Below are positions 17,355 through 26,432 of a DNA stretch of 64,000 nt, in pieces. Origin of the DNA: Amphritea opalescens. GTDB lineage: Bacteria > Pseudomonadota > Gammaproteobacteria > Pseudomonadales > Balneatricaceae. The notes under the pieces were generated by a model. That model did no database searches and had not been told where the DNA came from. It worked only from the letters and a program-made list of their open reading frames with translations. The translations under genes were made by a program, and so were the position numbers. Where the stretch lies: NCBI RefSeq assembly GCF_003957515.1, contig NZ_RQXW01000021.1, positions 1-64,000 on the forward strand. Reading direction: 5' to 3'. Position 1 is the first letter of the stretch. Each line of letters begins with the position of its first letter.

Positions 17355-18311
17355 TTAAAGATCAATCACCAAACGTGGGCTCTTAGCGCGTGAGCAACAT
17401 AGAGCGATCTGATCATTATCTTCTTTCTCTTCATCGGTGAGAAAGTGGTCTCGGTGATCGGGCGTACCTTCGATAACATCGCAGATACAGGTACCACAAA
17501 CACCTTGTTCACAGGACACATCAACCTTAATGCCAGCGGCTTTAAGTGCATTAGCGATAGACTCATGGGCTTGAACTTGAATAACCGCCTCTTGCCCTTT
17601 TATCTGCACTTCAAAGGTTTCACCTTCGATATCGACCTCTGCATTGAAATACTCGAAATGTACTTGCTCTTCCGCAAGCCCATTTGCTTTCACTTCAGCG
17701 ATCACCCAATCCATAAAGCCACCGGGACCACAAACATAAACATGTTTTGTCGCAGATAACGGCTCAACAATCGTCTTAGGGTTAAGTCGATTAGCCTCGC
17801 CTTCATCATCAAAATGCAACGTCAGTTCGTCTGCAAAAACACGCTGCAGTTCGTCCATAAAACCGGCTTTCTCGCGGCAACGGCAACAGTAATGAAATTC
17901 AAAAGAACGTCCTGCTGCTTTGAGTGCATATGCCATCGCAATCATCGGTGTGACTCCGATCCCTCCCCCAATGAGCACCGAGTGCTCTGCTTCCATATTT
18001 AAGGGGAAATGGTTACGAGGCTCACTAATACGCACCGCACTACCGACCTTCAAAAGCTCATGAACCTTTTGTGAACCGCCACGAGACTGAGGGTCTTTGA
18101 GAATACCTAATCGGTATTGGTTACTGTTATCGGGGTTATTAGACAGTGAATACTGTCTAATAAGGCCCGATTCAATTTCAAGATCAATATGTGCACCCGC
18201 CTCAAAAGGTAGCAACGCATCTCCATTCTCACTCGCTAATTCGAAAACAGCGACATCATCGGTATGATCTTCACGGGATATCACCACCGCATTAATAAGC
18301 GTTTGACTCAT
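17355..18311 (-). CDS. Phthalate/vanillate-type oxygenase reductase (FMN, 2Fe-2S)
   Basis: A 318-residue class IA reductase. It has an FMN-binding barrel (RQYSL at 52-56), an NAD-binding domain (GGGIGVTP at 115-122, VCGPGGFM near 193) and a C-terminal plant-type ferredoxin with Cys267, Cys272, Cys275 and Cys305. It passes electrons from NADH to a Rieske oxygenase. The gene lies 18 bases downstream of the beta-subunit gene, so its partner is evidently the alpha/beta oxygenase encoded just before it. The length and domain order match VanB and PobB-type proteins. Confidence 0.94.
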   Translation of the reverse strand: MSQTLINAVVISREDHTDDVAVFELASENGDALLPFEAGAHIDLEIESGLIRQYSLSNNPDNSNQYRLGILKDPQSRGGSQKVHELLKVGSAVRISEPRNHFPLNMEAEHSVLIGGGIGVTPMIAMAYALKAAGRSFEFHYCCRCREKAGFMDELQRVFADELTLHFDDEGEANRLNPKTIVEPLSATKHVYVCGPGGFMDWVIAEVKANGLAEEQVHFEYFNAEVDIEGETFEVQIKGQEAVIQVQAHESIANALKAAGIKVDVSCEQGVCGTCICDVIEGTPDHRDHFLTDEEKEDNDQIALCCSRAKSPRLVIDL

Positions 18312-18329
18312 ACAACCCCCGAAACTTTT

Positions 18330-18812
18330 TTAGAAGATAAAGCTCACAGTGCGTAAATAACTTTCTGTATGCAGCAACTTCACGACTTTTTGTTCAATTT
18401 TAAATCCATCAGCACTGCGGTTCAGCGTGTACTCGACCTCAGCAGGATATGTCACCAGCACACCGTGGCGCATCTCATTCAAAGTCATCGCTAAACGCAC
18501 CTTCACCTGATCATCACTGCTCTCGACAATACGGATACGTGAGATCATTCGGATAGTGCCACTGACCGATGCGGCTGACACCGACTCACCATTTTCGAGT
18601 CGTTTCACCCGCAGTTGACGCATTTCATCGTCATCCATCGCCAAGTTAACGCTATTGAGATAATCGGTTTCATCCAACTCTGCAGGGACAATATAAAAGC
18701 CGGTTTTGGTCCATAGCTGAAGCCACTCCTGATAGGATTTATGATCGAGCAGATCGGCTTCGTACCAAAGAAACTCAGAGACAGAGATAAGTAGTTGAGT
18801 ATCAGATTGCAT
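18330..18812 (-). CDS. Ring-hydroxylating dioxygenase beta subunit
   Basis: A 160-residue protein of the NTF2-like fold characteristic of aromatic-ring-hydroxylating dioxygenase small subunits (FLWYEADLLDHKSYQEWLQLW at the start, about the usual length of 160-180). It has a structural role in an alpha3beta3 oxygenase. The gene begins 3 bases after the alpha-subunit stop and is followed closely by the reductase gene, giving the order alpha-beta-reductase. Confidence 0.92.
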   Translation of the reverse strand: MQSDTQLLISVSEFLWYEADLLDHKSYQEWLQLWTKTGFYIVPAELDETDYLNSVNLAMDDDEMRQLRVKRLENGESVSAASVSGTIRMISRIRIVESSDDQVKVRLAMTLNEMRHGVLVTYPAEVEYTLNRSADGFKIEQKVVKLLHTESYLRTVSFIF

Positions 18813-18815
18813 CGT

Positions 18816-20102
18816 TTATTTATCCTCTGTTGAGCTCATCATTTTTTTATACTGTTGGTATGCCGCACGCATACCCGTTTCGGAGCAAACCTCACCCGCT
18901 GGATTATTATCTGGCGATTGATGCAGGTTCTTGATCCCGCGATTCACCATAATCCAACCATCAGGGCCCGCAATAGAACCTTTCTGTACACGTTCCCACG
19001 CTTCACCATCATCTGGCGTACCAAAACCCATAGGGCCTTGGAAATGCTCATGTAGACGAATCCGCTTACGGTTAAAGGCTTCTGGTGCGCCCTCACCTCC
19101 TAGTGCTACGTGATGGATCGCCGTTTCGGAAACGCTCACCGGTCGTAAAACCCGGAAAAAAGCCATTGAGCAGGAAACGTTCGGGAATAGGTTTAAGTTA
19201 AACCCTGTTCCGTGTGCCGCTCTGACTAAACGCTTCACTTCTGGCTCAGCAACGCCTTCCTGACGCAACTCTTCTGCCAGTTTTTGAAAACGTTCTGGAA
19301 TAGGCTCATCTAAATTCTCTTCAAGGTCCGTCAGCTCAGGAATCATGACCATGACACTGTGGCCATTACCAAGATCTTCGACGAAGCCTTCGCCATCCAA
19401 AAAGTCAAAAATATCAGCCGTTTGATCATCTAATGAACTGATAAATGACTTATGAACAATCGGGAAATGATAGGCGTCAGTCGTATTTTCCAATTGAATT
19501 TTCCAGTTTCCTGGAAAGTTAAAACGATGTTCACCCAGTACTTTTAATGGATAGCCACCACCTTGCTTAACAAACAGGTCGATCCATTTTTTTGCCCCTC
19601 CAAGAAAATCTTCAAGAGGCTCAATATCTTTCTTATAGGTCGCAAAGACTAAGCCGTTATAGGTCTCATGCCGAAGGTTCACCAAGGACATATCACTCTT
19701 GGCAAAAACACCCTTGTACTCTTCCTCTTTTGGCAACCCTCTCAAGCTACCATCCAAGCCATAACCCCAACCGTGATAAGGGCAGGTAAAGCTTTTACTC
19801 TTGCCTTTACGCTTTTCGCAGACCGTTGCTCCGCGATGGCGGCAGCGGTTCTCCAATACATGAAGTTGAAGTTTACGATCTCGGCTTAAAATGACTGGTT
19901 GGCGGCCAACCCAAGCGGTCTTATAGCTACCCGCTTCTGGCACTTCACTTTCATGACCAATAAACACCCAAGTGGAATTAAAAACTTTATCTAGTTCTGC
20001 TTCAAAAATCGCTTCATCGGAATAAAGTTGTTTATGTATCCGACCCTCTTCGACCATGCTTGCGGCCCGGCAGGCTGTCGATAGATTATTTTCTTCTAAC
20101 AT
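18816..20102 (-). CDS. Rieske non-heme iron oxygenase alpha subunit
   Basis: A 428-residue catalytic subunit of an aromatic-ring-hydroxylating dioxygenase. The Rieske cluster ligands are Cys87-x-His89 (NRCRHRG) and Cys107-x2-His110 (CPYHGW). The mononuclear iron site is His212 and His217 with bridging Asp209 (NTTDAYHFPIVH). The ATG at 20102 (MLEENN) is preferred because AGGAG lies 10 bases upstream; the 51-codon upstream extension overlaps the NTF2-like gene. It resembles anthranilate, benzoate and salicylate-type enzymes, but the substrate cannot be read from the sequence. Confidence 0.94.
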   Translation of the reverse strand: MLEENNLSTACRAASMVEEGRIHKQLYSDEAIFEAELDKVFNSTWVFIGHESEVPEAGSYKTAWVGRQPVILSRDRKLQLHVLENRCRHRGATVCEKRKGKSKSFTCPYHGWGYGLDGSLRGLPKEEEYKGVFAKSDMSLVNLRHETYNGLVFATYKKDIEPLEDFLGGAKKWIDLFVKQGGGYPLKVLGEHRFNFPGNWKIQLENTTDAYHFPIVHKSFISSLDDQTADIFDFLDGEGFVEDLGNGHSVMVMIPELTDLEENLDEPIPERFQKLAEELRQEGVAEPEVKRLVRAAHGTGFNLNLFPNVSCSMAFFRVLRPVSVSETAIHHVALGGEGAPEAFNRKRIRLHEHFQGPMGFGTPDDGEAWERVQKGSIAGPDGWIMVNRGIKNLHQSPDNNPAGEVCSETGMRAAYQQYKKMMSSTEDK

Positions 20103-20139
20103 TGAGTAACTCCTAACTCTATAAAATGAACAAAAACGG

Positions 20140-20667
20140 CTATTCGTCCTCTGCGGGTACAGGCAATGCTTGCGGACAATCCCAGGCGGTATCAACGGGC
20201 CGATTAAATCGGCTTTCTGTGGTGAAATGTGCAATCTTCCATTGTTCACCAACACGTTGAAATAAAACGTCTAGCAAGGCTGCACTCAGCTGTGAACGGC
20301 CATCATTAAAGCTTGAGGTTTGCAGTAACATCCAAGTCCCACGCGCTTCTGTCGGGCTCGTCACCGTAATTTTTTCAGACGTTAAAAAGTGAGCATTAAG
20401 CGCAAAATGAGCCGGCGGCTGAACATATTTATCAAACATTTGCCGGATAGCCTCCCGCCCAACCCGACGGCCAAAACTCTTTGCATATCGCCCCCCTTTA
20501 CCTTCCCATACCGCATCGGTGGTAAATAAAAACATTAATGGCTCCAGATCAAAGCCAACATCTAACTGATCACAGAGACGCATATACTCATGCATACATG
20601 CACTCACTGCTGAAGCAGATTCCAATGCACTCAGACGCTCATATAAACGATCAAACTCTTCTTTCAT
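20140..20667 (-). CDS. NTF2-like (SnoaL-type) protein
   Basis: A 175-residue NTF2-fold protein, judged from the N-terminal helix pattern (LESASAVSACMHEYMRLCDQ), the VWEGKGG turn and the late strand QWKIAHFTTESRF. Proteins of this type in oxygenase clusters act as dehydratases, isomerases or accessory small subunits. The gene precedes the Rieske alpha-subunit gene by 38 bases in the same direction and follows the TRAP genes. Its exact role is unknown. It is distinct from the true beta subunit downstream. Confidence 0.8.
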   Translation of the reverse strand: MKEEFDRLYERLSALESASAVSACMHEYMRLCDQLDVGFDLEPLMFLFTTDAVWEGKGGRYAKSFGRRVGREAIRQMFDKYVQPPAHFALNAHFLTSEKITVTSPTEARGTWMLLQTSSFNDGRSQLSAALLDVLFQRVGEQWKIAHFTTESRFNRPVDTAWDCPQALPVPAEDE

Positions 20668-20730
20668 AATAAGAAACCAATAATGTTTTAATAATTAACA
20701 GGCATATTTAAAAATATTAATAACTCATCA

Positions 20731-22041
20731 TTATTTTATTAGATCAGGCACAAATGAAACAACGACAGGGAAAAAAAATATCAGTGCAATAACTGCAACC
20801 TCAATTAATACATAAGGTATAACCGCTCTATAGATATTCCGTATATTCTCTGTCGGCACAACCCCTTGCATAACAAATATAAGCAACCCGAAGGGAGGGG
20901 TACACAAGCCCACTTCCAAGACGATAAGTGCCATAACACCAAACCAAACCGGATCTACGCCAATCACATTAATCAATGGCATAAAGATAGGAAGGGTCAA
21001 CATCATGATGCTGACTTGGTCCATGAAAAAGCCAAGAATCAGCATGACTAACAACATACAGATCAAGATATACGCATTATCCAGACCTAAATCGACGACG
21101 AGCGCAGAGAGTGTCTGTGTTGTACCAGAAAAACCAAGTATTTTAGAAAAGCTAGATGATGCACAGATAATAAAGAGGATCATTGATGAAAATATAATCG
21201 TTTCCATTAATGAATTTTTAAAGCCCTCAAGTGTAAATCGTCGATAGACTAAAACCATAAATAAACTAGCGATACAGCCTAATGATGCTGACTCTGTCGG
21301 TGTTGCAAAACCGCCAACCATACTGCCAACAACGACAAAGAATATGAGTACGAGTGGCGCAACATAGACTAAGAATGGCTTTATTCTCTCAGCAAACGGC
21401 TGAGATTCGACATCATATGCTGGTGCTAAATCTTTATTAAGCACGCATTTAAGAAATACATATAGGAAGAACATAAAGGCAATAATAAATGCTGGCACGA
21501 TAGCGGCGATCAGCAAGTCATTGATTGATATTTTACCCATGCTACCTAGCAGTACAGCCAGAGCCGAGGGTGGGATCAACATCGCTATACCACCAACAGC
21601 CATGATAGGCCCCATGGAGATACTAGGCGAGTAGCCTCTCTTTTTCATTTCAGGCATTAACGTTTTGCCAAGAATAGCGGTATTAGCCATTGTTGAGCCT
21701 GATAATGATGAAAATATTGTGCCACCAATAATGGCAACAATCGATAAGCGACCTGGAGTCTTAGCCAGTAATTTATCAATCGCGTCAATCGCCTTTTTTG
21801 CCACACCGGATTGAAGTAAAATCTCGCCCATAAAGACAAATAAAACAATCGGCACTAACGAAAAGTTAGAAATAGAGCTTTGCATATTCCTAACCATCTG
21901 CAAAATACCCGCTTCGCCTCCCATAATGAAAAATGAACCCAAAATATTCATTATAAGAAAAGCAAAAACAACAGGTATTCCAGAAAGCAACAGAGCGACT
22001 ACGCCCAGAAACATACCAGACAGTATAAAATACCATTCCAT
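20731..22041 (-). CDS. dctM: TRAP transporter large permease (second system)
   Basis: A 436-residue membrane protein with about 12 helices and DctM-family turns (AMLIPPSALAVLLG, ATPTESASLGC, LCTPPFGLLIFVMQG). It follows the small permease gene by 2 bases and precedes the oxygenase genes. Its place inside the oxygenase cluster suggests that it imports the cluster's aromatic or heterocyclic acid substrate, which is inference. Confidence 0.93.
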   Translation of the reverse strand: MEWYFILSGMFLGVVALLLSGIPVVFAFLIMNILGSFFIMGGEAGILQMVRNMQSSISNFSLVPIVLFVFMGEILLQSGVAKKAIDAIDKLLAKTPGRLSIVAIIGGTIFSSLSGSTMANTAILGKTLMPEMKKRGYSPSISMGPIMAVGGIAMLIPPSALAVLLGSMGKISINDLLIAAIVPAFIIAFMFFLYVFLKCVLNKDLAPAYDVESQPFAERIKPFLVYVAPLVLIFFVVVGSMVGGFATPTESASLGCIASLFMVLVYRRFTLEGFKNSLMETIIFSSMILFIICASSSFSKILGFSGTTQTLSALVVDLGLDNAYILICMLLVMLILGFFMDQVSIMMLTLPIFMPLINVIGVDPVWFGVMALIVLEVGLCTPPFGLLIFVMQGVVPTENIRNIYRAVIPYVLIEVAVIALIFFFPVVVSFVPDLIK

Positions 22042-22043
22042 GA

Positions 22044-22529
22044 CTACGACTCCGCCTTAAAAAAAGAATACAATCGATAAAGCGCTTCGGTAGAAACCAG
22101 CAGCATAGATACAGGGATAATCCAGTTTATATACCACTCAGGGAAAACTAACATTTTGTAAACATATGTATCTCTTTCTATAGATTCAAAGAAAGAGTAG
22201 GCGCCGTAATAGAATACAAAAAGGCATGTAAACAATATGACAACATCAACCAAAACAGCATGATATTTCTTGAAATTATCGCTCTTATTAGCAATAAGTA
22301 TGTCAACTTTAAGATTACTTCCCCTTTTGTAAACCCAAGGAGCACATAATAATCCGATAGCTAACAATGCATATTCAGACAGTTCTACTGTACCTGAAAA
22401 CAATCGAACACCGAAAGAACGAAAGATGACATCCGCCGATATAAAAAAGGTCAAGTAAAGCATACAAAGACATGAGAAGTAGAAGCAAATATCTACAATC
22501 TTTGTCTGTATTTTATATAAATAGAGCAT
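22044..22529 (-). CDS. dctQ: TRAP transporter small permease (second system)
   Basis: A 161-residue four-helix membrane protein of the DctQ family (VELSEYALLAIGLLCAPWVY near residue 45, VKVDIL-like turn). It sits between the binding-protein and large-permease genes. It is AT-rich in codon use like the LysR and EthD-like genes across the promoter region. Confidence 0.9.
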   Translation of the reverse strand: MLYLYKIQTKIVDICFYFSCLCMLYLTFFISADVIFRSFGVRLFSGTVELSEYALLAIGLLCAPWVYKRGSNLKVDILIANKSDNFKKYHAVLVDVVILFTCLFVFYYGAYSFFESIERDTYVYKMLVFPEWYINWIIPVSMLLVSTEALYRLYSFFKAES

Positions 22530-22572
22530 AAAACACCTATGTAAAAAATGGACATCCCTGTCCTACTTAAGA

Positions 22573-23535
22573 TTACTTATTCATTAATGCCTTAAGCTCT
22601 ACAGCAAAATCAGACTTTTTAGTCAGCTCATCCCAGTAAACCTGGCGGGCCATTTCTGGAAACGCTTCGCCGAGGTCAATCGATTTGATACCGATAGATT
22701 CCTGACGTTTATATTCAGCACTAACCATCTCTTTCAGCTCAATCTGAATATTTTCTTCGAAGACCTTAGCCGCTTCTCGAAGATACTCGAGTTCCTGGTC
22801 CGTCATCTTAGATTTAGACTTATTTGACAGCATGATATTAAAGACAGTGGAGTAGAAGCCTGGATCTACACGGTAATGAGTCATACCTTCCCAGCCCATG
22901 TCATCTATTCCTAGAATATTAAAGGCATAACCATCAACCATTTTACGTTCTAGGGCTGTAAACACTTCAGGAATCGGCACATCAATCTGCTGTGCTTTTA
23001 CTTTACGTAGCAAAGCCTGGCTTAACTCAGAACTTCTTAAGCGAATCCCTTCAAGATCACTTTGAGTTTTAATCTCTTTGTTAAGATAAATATGAAAAGG
23101 TACCCCTAGGGCATAAGTCGATAAGACTTCAGCATCAAAACGTTTGTTGATAACGGCTTTCAATTTGTCGTAAGAACCGTTTTCTTTTTGTTCATCAAGG
23201 CTGATATTAGAGATTTCTTGAACATTTGCTTCAGGGAAAGCGCTTCGGTAAGCACCAGGGAACGTTGACAGAATATCAATGATACCGGAACGTACTGAGT
23301 TAATTTGCTCTCGAGCAGGCAGTGATTCTGGCCCAATAACCCGAATTTTAAGTTCACCACCGCTCACATTATCAACAGTTTCTACATATCGGGAGAACAC
23401 TTTACCCCAAACCGAATCGGCAGGCACTGGCACCGCTGCGGTCAAGGTTTTTTCAGCTTGAGCTAAAGGTGATAACACCGTGGTTAACACGAATAAGCTG
23501 CTCGCTAATAAATGCTTTATAGACATATTACTCAT
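22573..23535 (-). CDS. dctP: TRAP substrate-binding protein (second system)
   Basis: A periplasmic receptor of about 320 residues with a signal peptide ending in ALAQA-like residues near position 27. DctP-family landmarks include the GIRLRSSELSQ region (the Arg that grips the carboxylate), the PEVFTALERKMVDGY block and the DPGFYSTVFNIMLSNK strand. A start at 23535 follows GGTGAG by about 6 bases; ATG 23547 is also possible. It follows the monooxygenase gene in the operon. The ligand is probably a carboxylate, identity unknown. Confidence 0.9.
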   Translation of the reverse strand: MSNMSIKHLLASSLFVLTTVLSPLAQAEKTLTAAVPVPADSVWGKVFSRYVETVDNVSGGELKIRVIGPESLPAREQINSVRSGIIDILSTFPGAYRSAFPEANVQEISNISLDEQKENGSYDKLKAVINKRFDAEVLSTYALGVPFHIYLNKEIKTQSDLEGIRLRSSELSQALLRKVKAQQIDVPIPEVFTALERKMVDGYAFNILGIDDMGWEGMTHYRVDPGFYSTVFNIMLSNKSKSKMTDQELEYLREAAKVFEENIQIELKEMVSAEYKRQESIGIKSIDLGEAFPEMARQVYWDELTKKSDFAVELKALMNK

Positions 23536-23599
23536 AGAACTCACCATTTTTATGTTTGTAAAGTTAGTAATCTTTTGAAGCGTTTAAATTTTGATGTCT

Positions 23600-24766
23600 T
23601 TAAATATAACCATAGAAAGGCTCAACATCGGTCATTACCGCACCTGCACCATCAAAAACAGACTCATTGATATGTGCATGCTGATTGATAACCATGGCAT
23701 CTCTTAAGATTTTTTGCAGGCGCGAACGTAAGAAGATTGAATTAATTCCCGATAAGCTGTAACTCTTTTCTACAACTTCAGCGCATATCTGTGCGGTGTA
23801 GGTTGCAGAAAGACGCATCTCATTAGTCAGATCGACTGAAATCTCATTACCTTGCTCAATCTCATGCCAGACTTTTTCACAAACAGCGTAAAAATAAGAC
23901 CGTACGCTTAAAAAGCTAGCCGTGGCTCGAGAAAGCCCCATTCTAAAATAGGCTCTATCGGCTAAGCTTGGCGCTCCCGTTGTCGTTTGTCCTTTACATA
24001 TCAACAACAACTCACTAATAGCCGCCGCCGCCAATCCCAAAATAACAGCCGTATGAACCTGGCCAGAAAAAGCCACTGTCGGAATATTATAAATAGGCTC
24101 TTTAACGATCGCTTGAGCGCCCCGTATAAAGGTCCAATCTTCTGTTACATGCTTATCCGTCACGCTAAGGTCATGGCTACCGGTACCTTCCATGCCAAAA
24201 ACGTTCCAGTTATCGACAATGTCGACTTGGTCAGCGGGAAAAATAGCTGTTCGAGGTCGATCTTGGAAACCACTCCCCGTTTGCTCACTAATACCAACGC
24301 CGATCCAATCAGCGGTTTTACAGCCGCTCGAAAATTTCCATTGGCCATTCACCAGCCAACCGTCGCCTTCTTTAACTGCAGGCTGGACTGGGAAAAGGCC
24401 TCCTGCAAACATCTGATCAGGGCCATTTTTATAGATGATCTTCTGTACTTCTAAAGGCAAGGCAGCAAGGTAATAGTTAGATGATCCAAAGCTTGCAACC
24501 CACGCCGCGGATCCATCTACCGATGCTAAACGCTCAATAGATTGTAAAAAGGGTAATGGATTGCCGGCATTGCCGCCAAAAATACGTGGAACCAGTGCCC
24601 GAAAAAAACCAGCCTTTTTCATTAACTGAACAATTTCGTCTGGCACATAGGCTTGTTCTGAATAAGCTTCGCGTCCCTTCTCTACTTCAAGTAATAACTG
24701 CTCAAAGTCATCCTTACCTTTTTCATCAAGATAAACTGACTTATAAAGATCATCTATTGCTTTCAA
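23600..24766 (-). CDS. Flavin-dependent monooxygenase (acyl-CoA dehydrogenase fold)
   Basis: A protein of about 388 residues with the acyl-CoA dehydrogenase fold but of the group D monooxygenase type (HsaA, DszC, p-hydroxyphenylacetate hydroxylase oxygenase). Clues are the MKKAGFFRALVPRIFGG start, the WVNGQWKFSSG-like region, LADRAYFRMGL and a C-terminal RDAMVINQHAHIN segment with a His. The catalytic Glu of true acyl-CoA dehydrogenases is not evident. It needs reduced flavin, probably from the reductase at 16725-17216. The start is uncertain: TTG at 24766 follows AGGTGA and gives family length, while GTG at 24862 adds a hydrophobic extension. It is the first gene of the leftward operon. Confidence 0.87.
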   Translation of the reverse strand: MKAIDDLYKSVYLDEKGKDDFEQLLLEVEKGREAYSEQAYVPDEIVQLMKKAGFFRALVPRIFGGNAGNPLPFLQSIERLASVDGSAAWVASFGSSNYYLAALPLEVQKIIYKNGPDQMFAGGLFPVQPAVKEGDGWLVNGQWKFSSGCKTADWIGVGISEQTGSGFQDRPRTAIFPADQVDIVDNWNVFGMEGTGSHDLSVTDKHVTEDWTFIRGAQAIVKEPIYNIPTVAFSGQVHTAVILGLAAAAISELLLICKGQTTTGAPSLADRAYFRMGLSRATASFLSVRSYFYAVCEKVWHEIEQGNEISVDLTNEMRLSATYTAQICAEVVEKSYSLSGINSIFLRSRLQKILRDAMVINQHAHINESVFDGAGAVMTDVEPFYGYI

Positions 24767-25441
24767 CGGTTCACCTGCTTGTACGATACATTTTGTTCTT
24801 TTATTTATAATACTAATCAAACATGCAAACAAATAAGCAGTATTGATAGTAGGAATTAGCACAAATAATAGTCAATTAAATGATGCAACGCACAATGAAG
24901 AACAGCTAGAGATTAGTCTTTTTGATTCACATCAATGCTTACTGAAAAACGGTGTTTTCAATACAAAATCTACGCTATTTACCTGAAATATTGCACTAAA
25001 TTAGTGCGCTAAGATAAAGTGCGTAAATAAAGCGCACTGAAAAATATCATCTTTGAAAAGCCGATAAATGCATATTTTCTTAGTTAAATATCATTTCCGA
25101 TCACCTTCGCTGCAAAAAGAACGAAAGAACGATAGAAAAAAAACGGGTATAAAATTACGTTAAAATACAAAATAGCGACTGTGAGTCGATAATCCATCAG
25201 GCTAACCGTGGCATTAACGAAGCGACATAGACGATCAAATCACCGGATTAGCCTGTTCAACCCCTCGGCGGAGCCAATAGAAAATTCACTGTTTCAGCCG
25301 CCTGGTATGACCCTGTTCTCATTCAGATGGGGAAGGAGCTCTTACCAAAGCGACAGACCACTCCTTGTTAAAAATATATTATATTTATAGAACTTCGATT
25401 AGAATAAGTTGTATTTATAGAATAAAAACGAGAGGTGTCGT
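24767..25441. promoter_or_regulatory. Divergent promoter region with two palindromes
   Basis: A gap of 675 bases between the leftward oxygenase operon and the rightward LysR gene. GCACTAA-A-TTAGTGC (24993-25007) is a perfect palindrome. AGTGCG at 25018-25023 and CGCACT at 25033-25038 form a second inverted repeat with the same half-site. This fits a LysR operator with recall and activation sites before the oxygenase operon. The stretch 25195-25330 is richer in G+C and holds no convincing gene. Confidence 0.65.
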
Positions 25442-26353
25442 ATGAACAACAGACAATTTGATCTGAACCTGATAAGAGTCTTTTGTACCGTCTACGACAC
25501 TGGAAGCTTGACCCTCACCGCTGAAATTTTAGAAATCACACAACCTGCGATTAGCCACGCCCTAAAAAAACTAAGACTTTTCTACGATGACCCGCTTTTT
25601 GTAAGATCAGAAGGGAAGATGCTGCCAACACAGAGAGCAAAAAACATCATCCCAAACTTCAAGAAATCGATAGAACTTATTAATATTTCATTACAAGCAA
25701 CGACGCTTTTTTCACCCGCAGAATCAAAAAAGAAGTTCCATTTTTCGATGTCTGACATGTCTCAAATATACTTTCTCCCGCCCCTTTGCTTAATCCTTGA
25801 AGAAATAATAGATAAAGTAAGCATAGACATCATGCAGGTAACACAAGAAAAAATAGAAAGGATCATGCGTGTCGGCGATCTGGACTTTGCTTTAGGCAAC
25901 CTGCCTGATCTAATAAAACCAGATGGCAAGATAATTTCTGAAACATTATTCACCGACAAATTCATATGTATGATTCGAGATGGTCATCCATTAACGACTA
26001 AAAACAACAAAACCATTAACTTTAAGAAATTAAATATAATGGAGTTAAAAAACAAAAAAACTGGCCACCACAAATTAATTGAAAGTATCAGCAAGGATTT
26101 CTTTAACCATGTAGCTTTATCAATATCTAGTTACACCGTGGCACCTGAAATAGTCAAGAATACAGATTTAGGTGTTATCATTCCTAAATCGGTCGCAAAA
26201 CGTTATAACAGTGAAAATCAATTTAGGTTTTATGAAATCGATATGCCTAACAACAATATCGATGTTAACTTGTATTACCATCAACTATACGAAAATGATC
26301 CTTCAATCATTTGGATGAAAAATATCATCATACAAAACTTTAGAGAAAATTAG
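25442..26353 (+). CDS. LysR-family transcriptional regulator
   Basis: A 303-residue regulator with an N-terminal helix-turn-helix (FDLNLIRVFCTVYDTGSL, TAEILEITQPAISHALKKLR, residues 5-65) and a LysR substrate-binding domain. The style (FDLNL start, DDPLFVRSEGKMLPT) recalls the NodD/NahR/SyrM branch that answers to aromatic signals. GAGAGG precedes the ATG by 7 bases. It is divergent from the oxygenase/TRAP operon and probably controls it from the palindromes between them. Codon use is noticeably AT-rich. Confidence 0.92.
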   Translation: MNNRQFDLNLIRVFCTVYDTGSLTLTAEILEITQPAISHALKKLRLFYDDPLFVRSEGKMLPTQRAKNIIPNFKKSIELINISLQATTLFSPAESKKKFHFSMSDMSQIYFLPPLCLILEEIIDKVSIDIMQVTQEKIERIMRVGDLDFALGNLPDLIKPDGKIISETLFTDKFICMIRDGHPLTTKNNKTINFKKLNIMELKNKKTGHHKLIESISKDFFNHVALSISSYTVAPEIVKNTDLGVIIPKSVAKRYNSENQFRFYEIDMPNNNIDVNLYYHQLYENDPSIIWMKNIIIQNFREN

Positions 26354-26432
26354 CCTTACTTATATCGACTATAAGCAGTATGAATTTTTAAAATAGCTTC
26401 TTGTATCGTATTCTTAAAAAAACGGAGGCTAT

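Noticed and set aside
25208-25390. Plus-strand 60-codon ORF upstream of the LysR gene
   Set aside because: It starts with GTG, lacks a ribosome-binding site and has an arbitrary composition; the DNA is more likely leader or remnant sequence.
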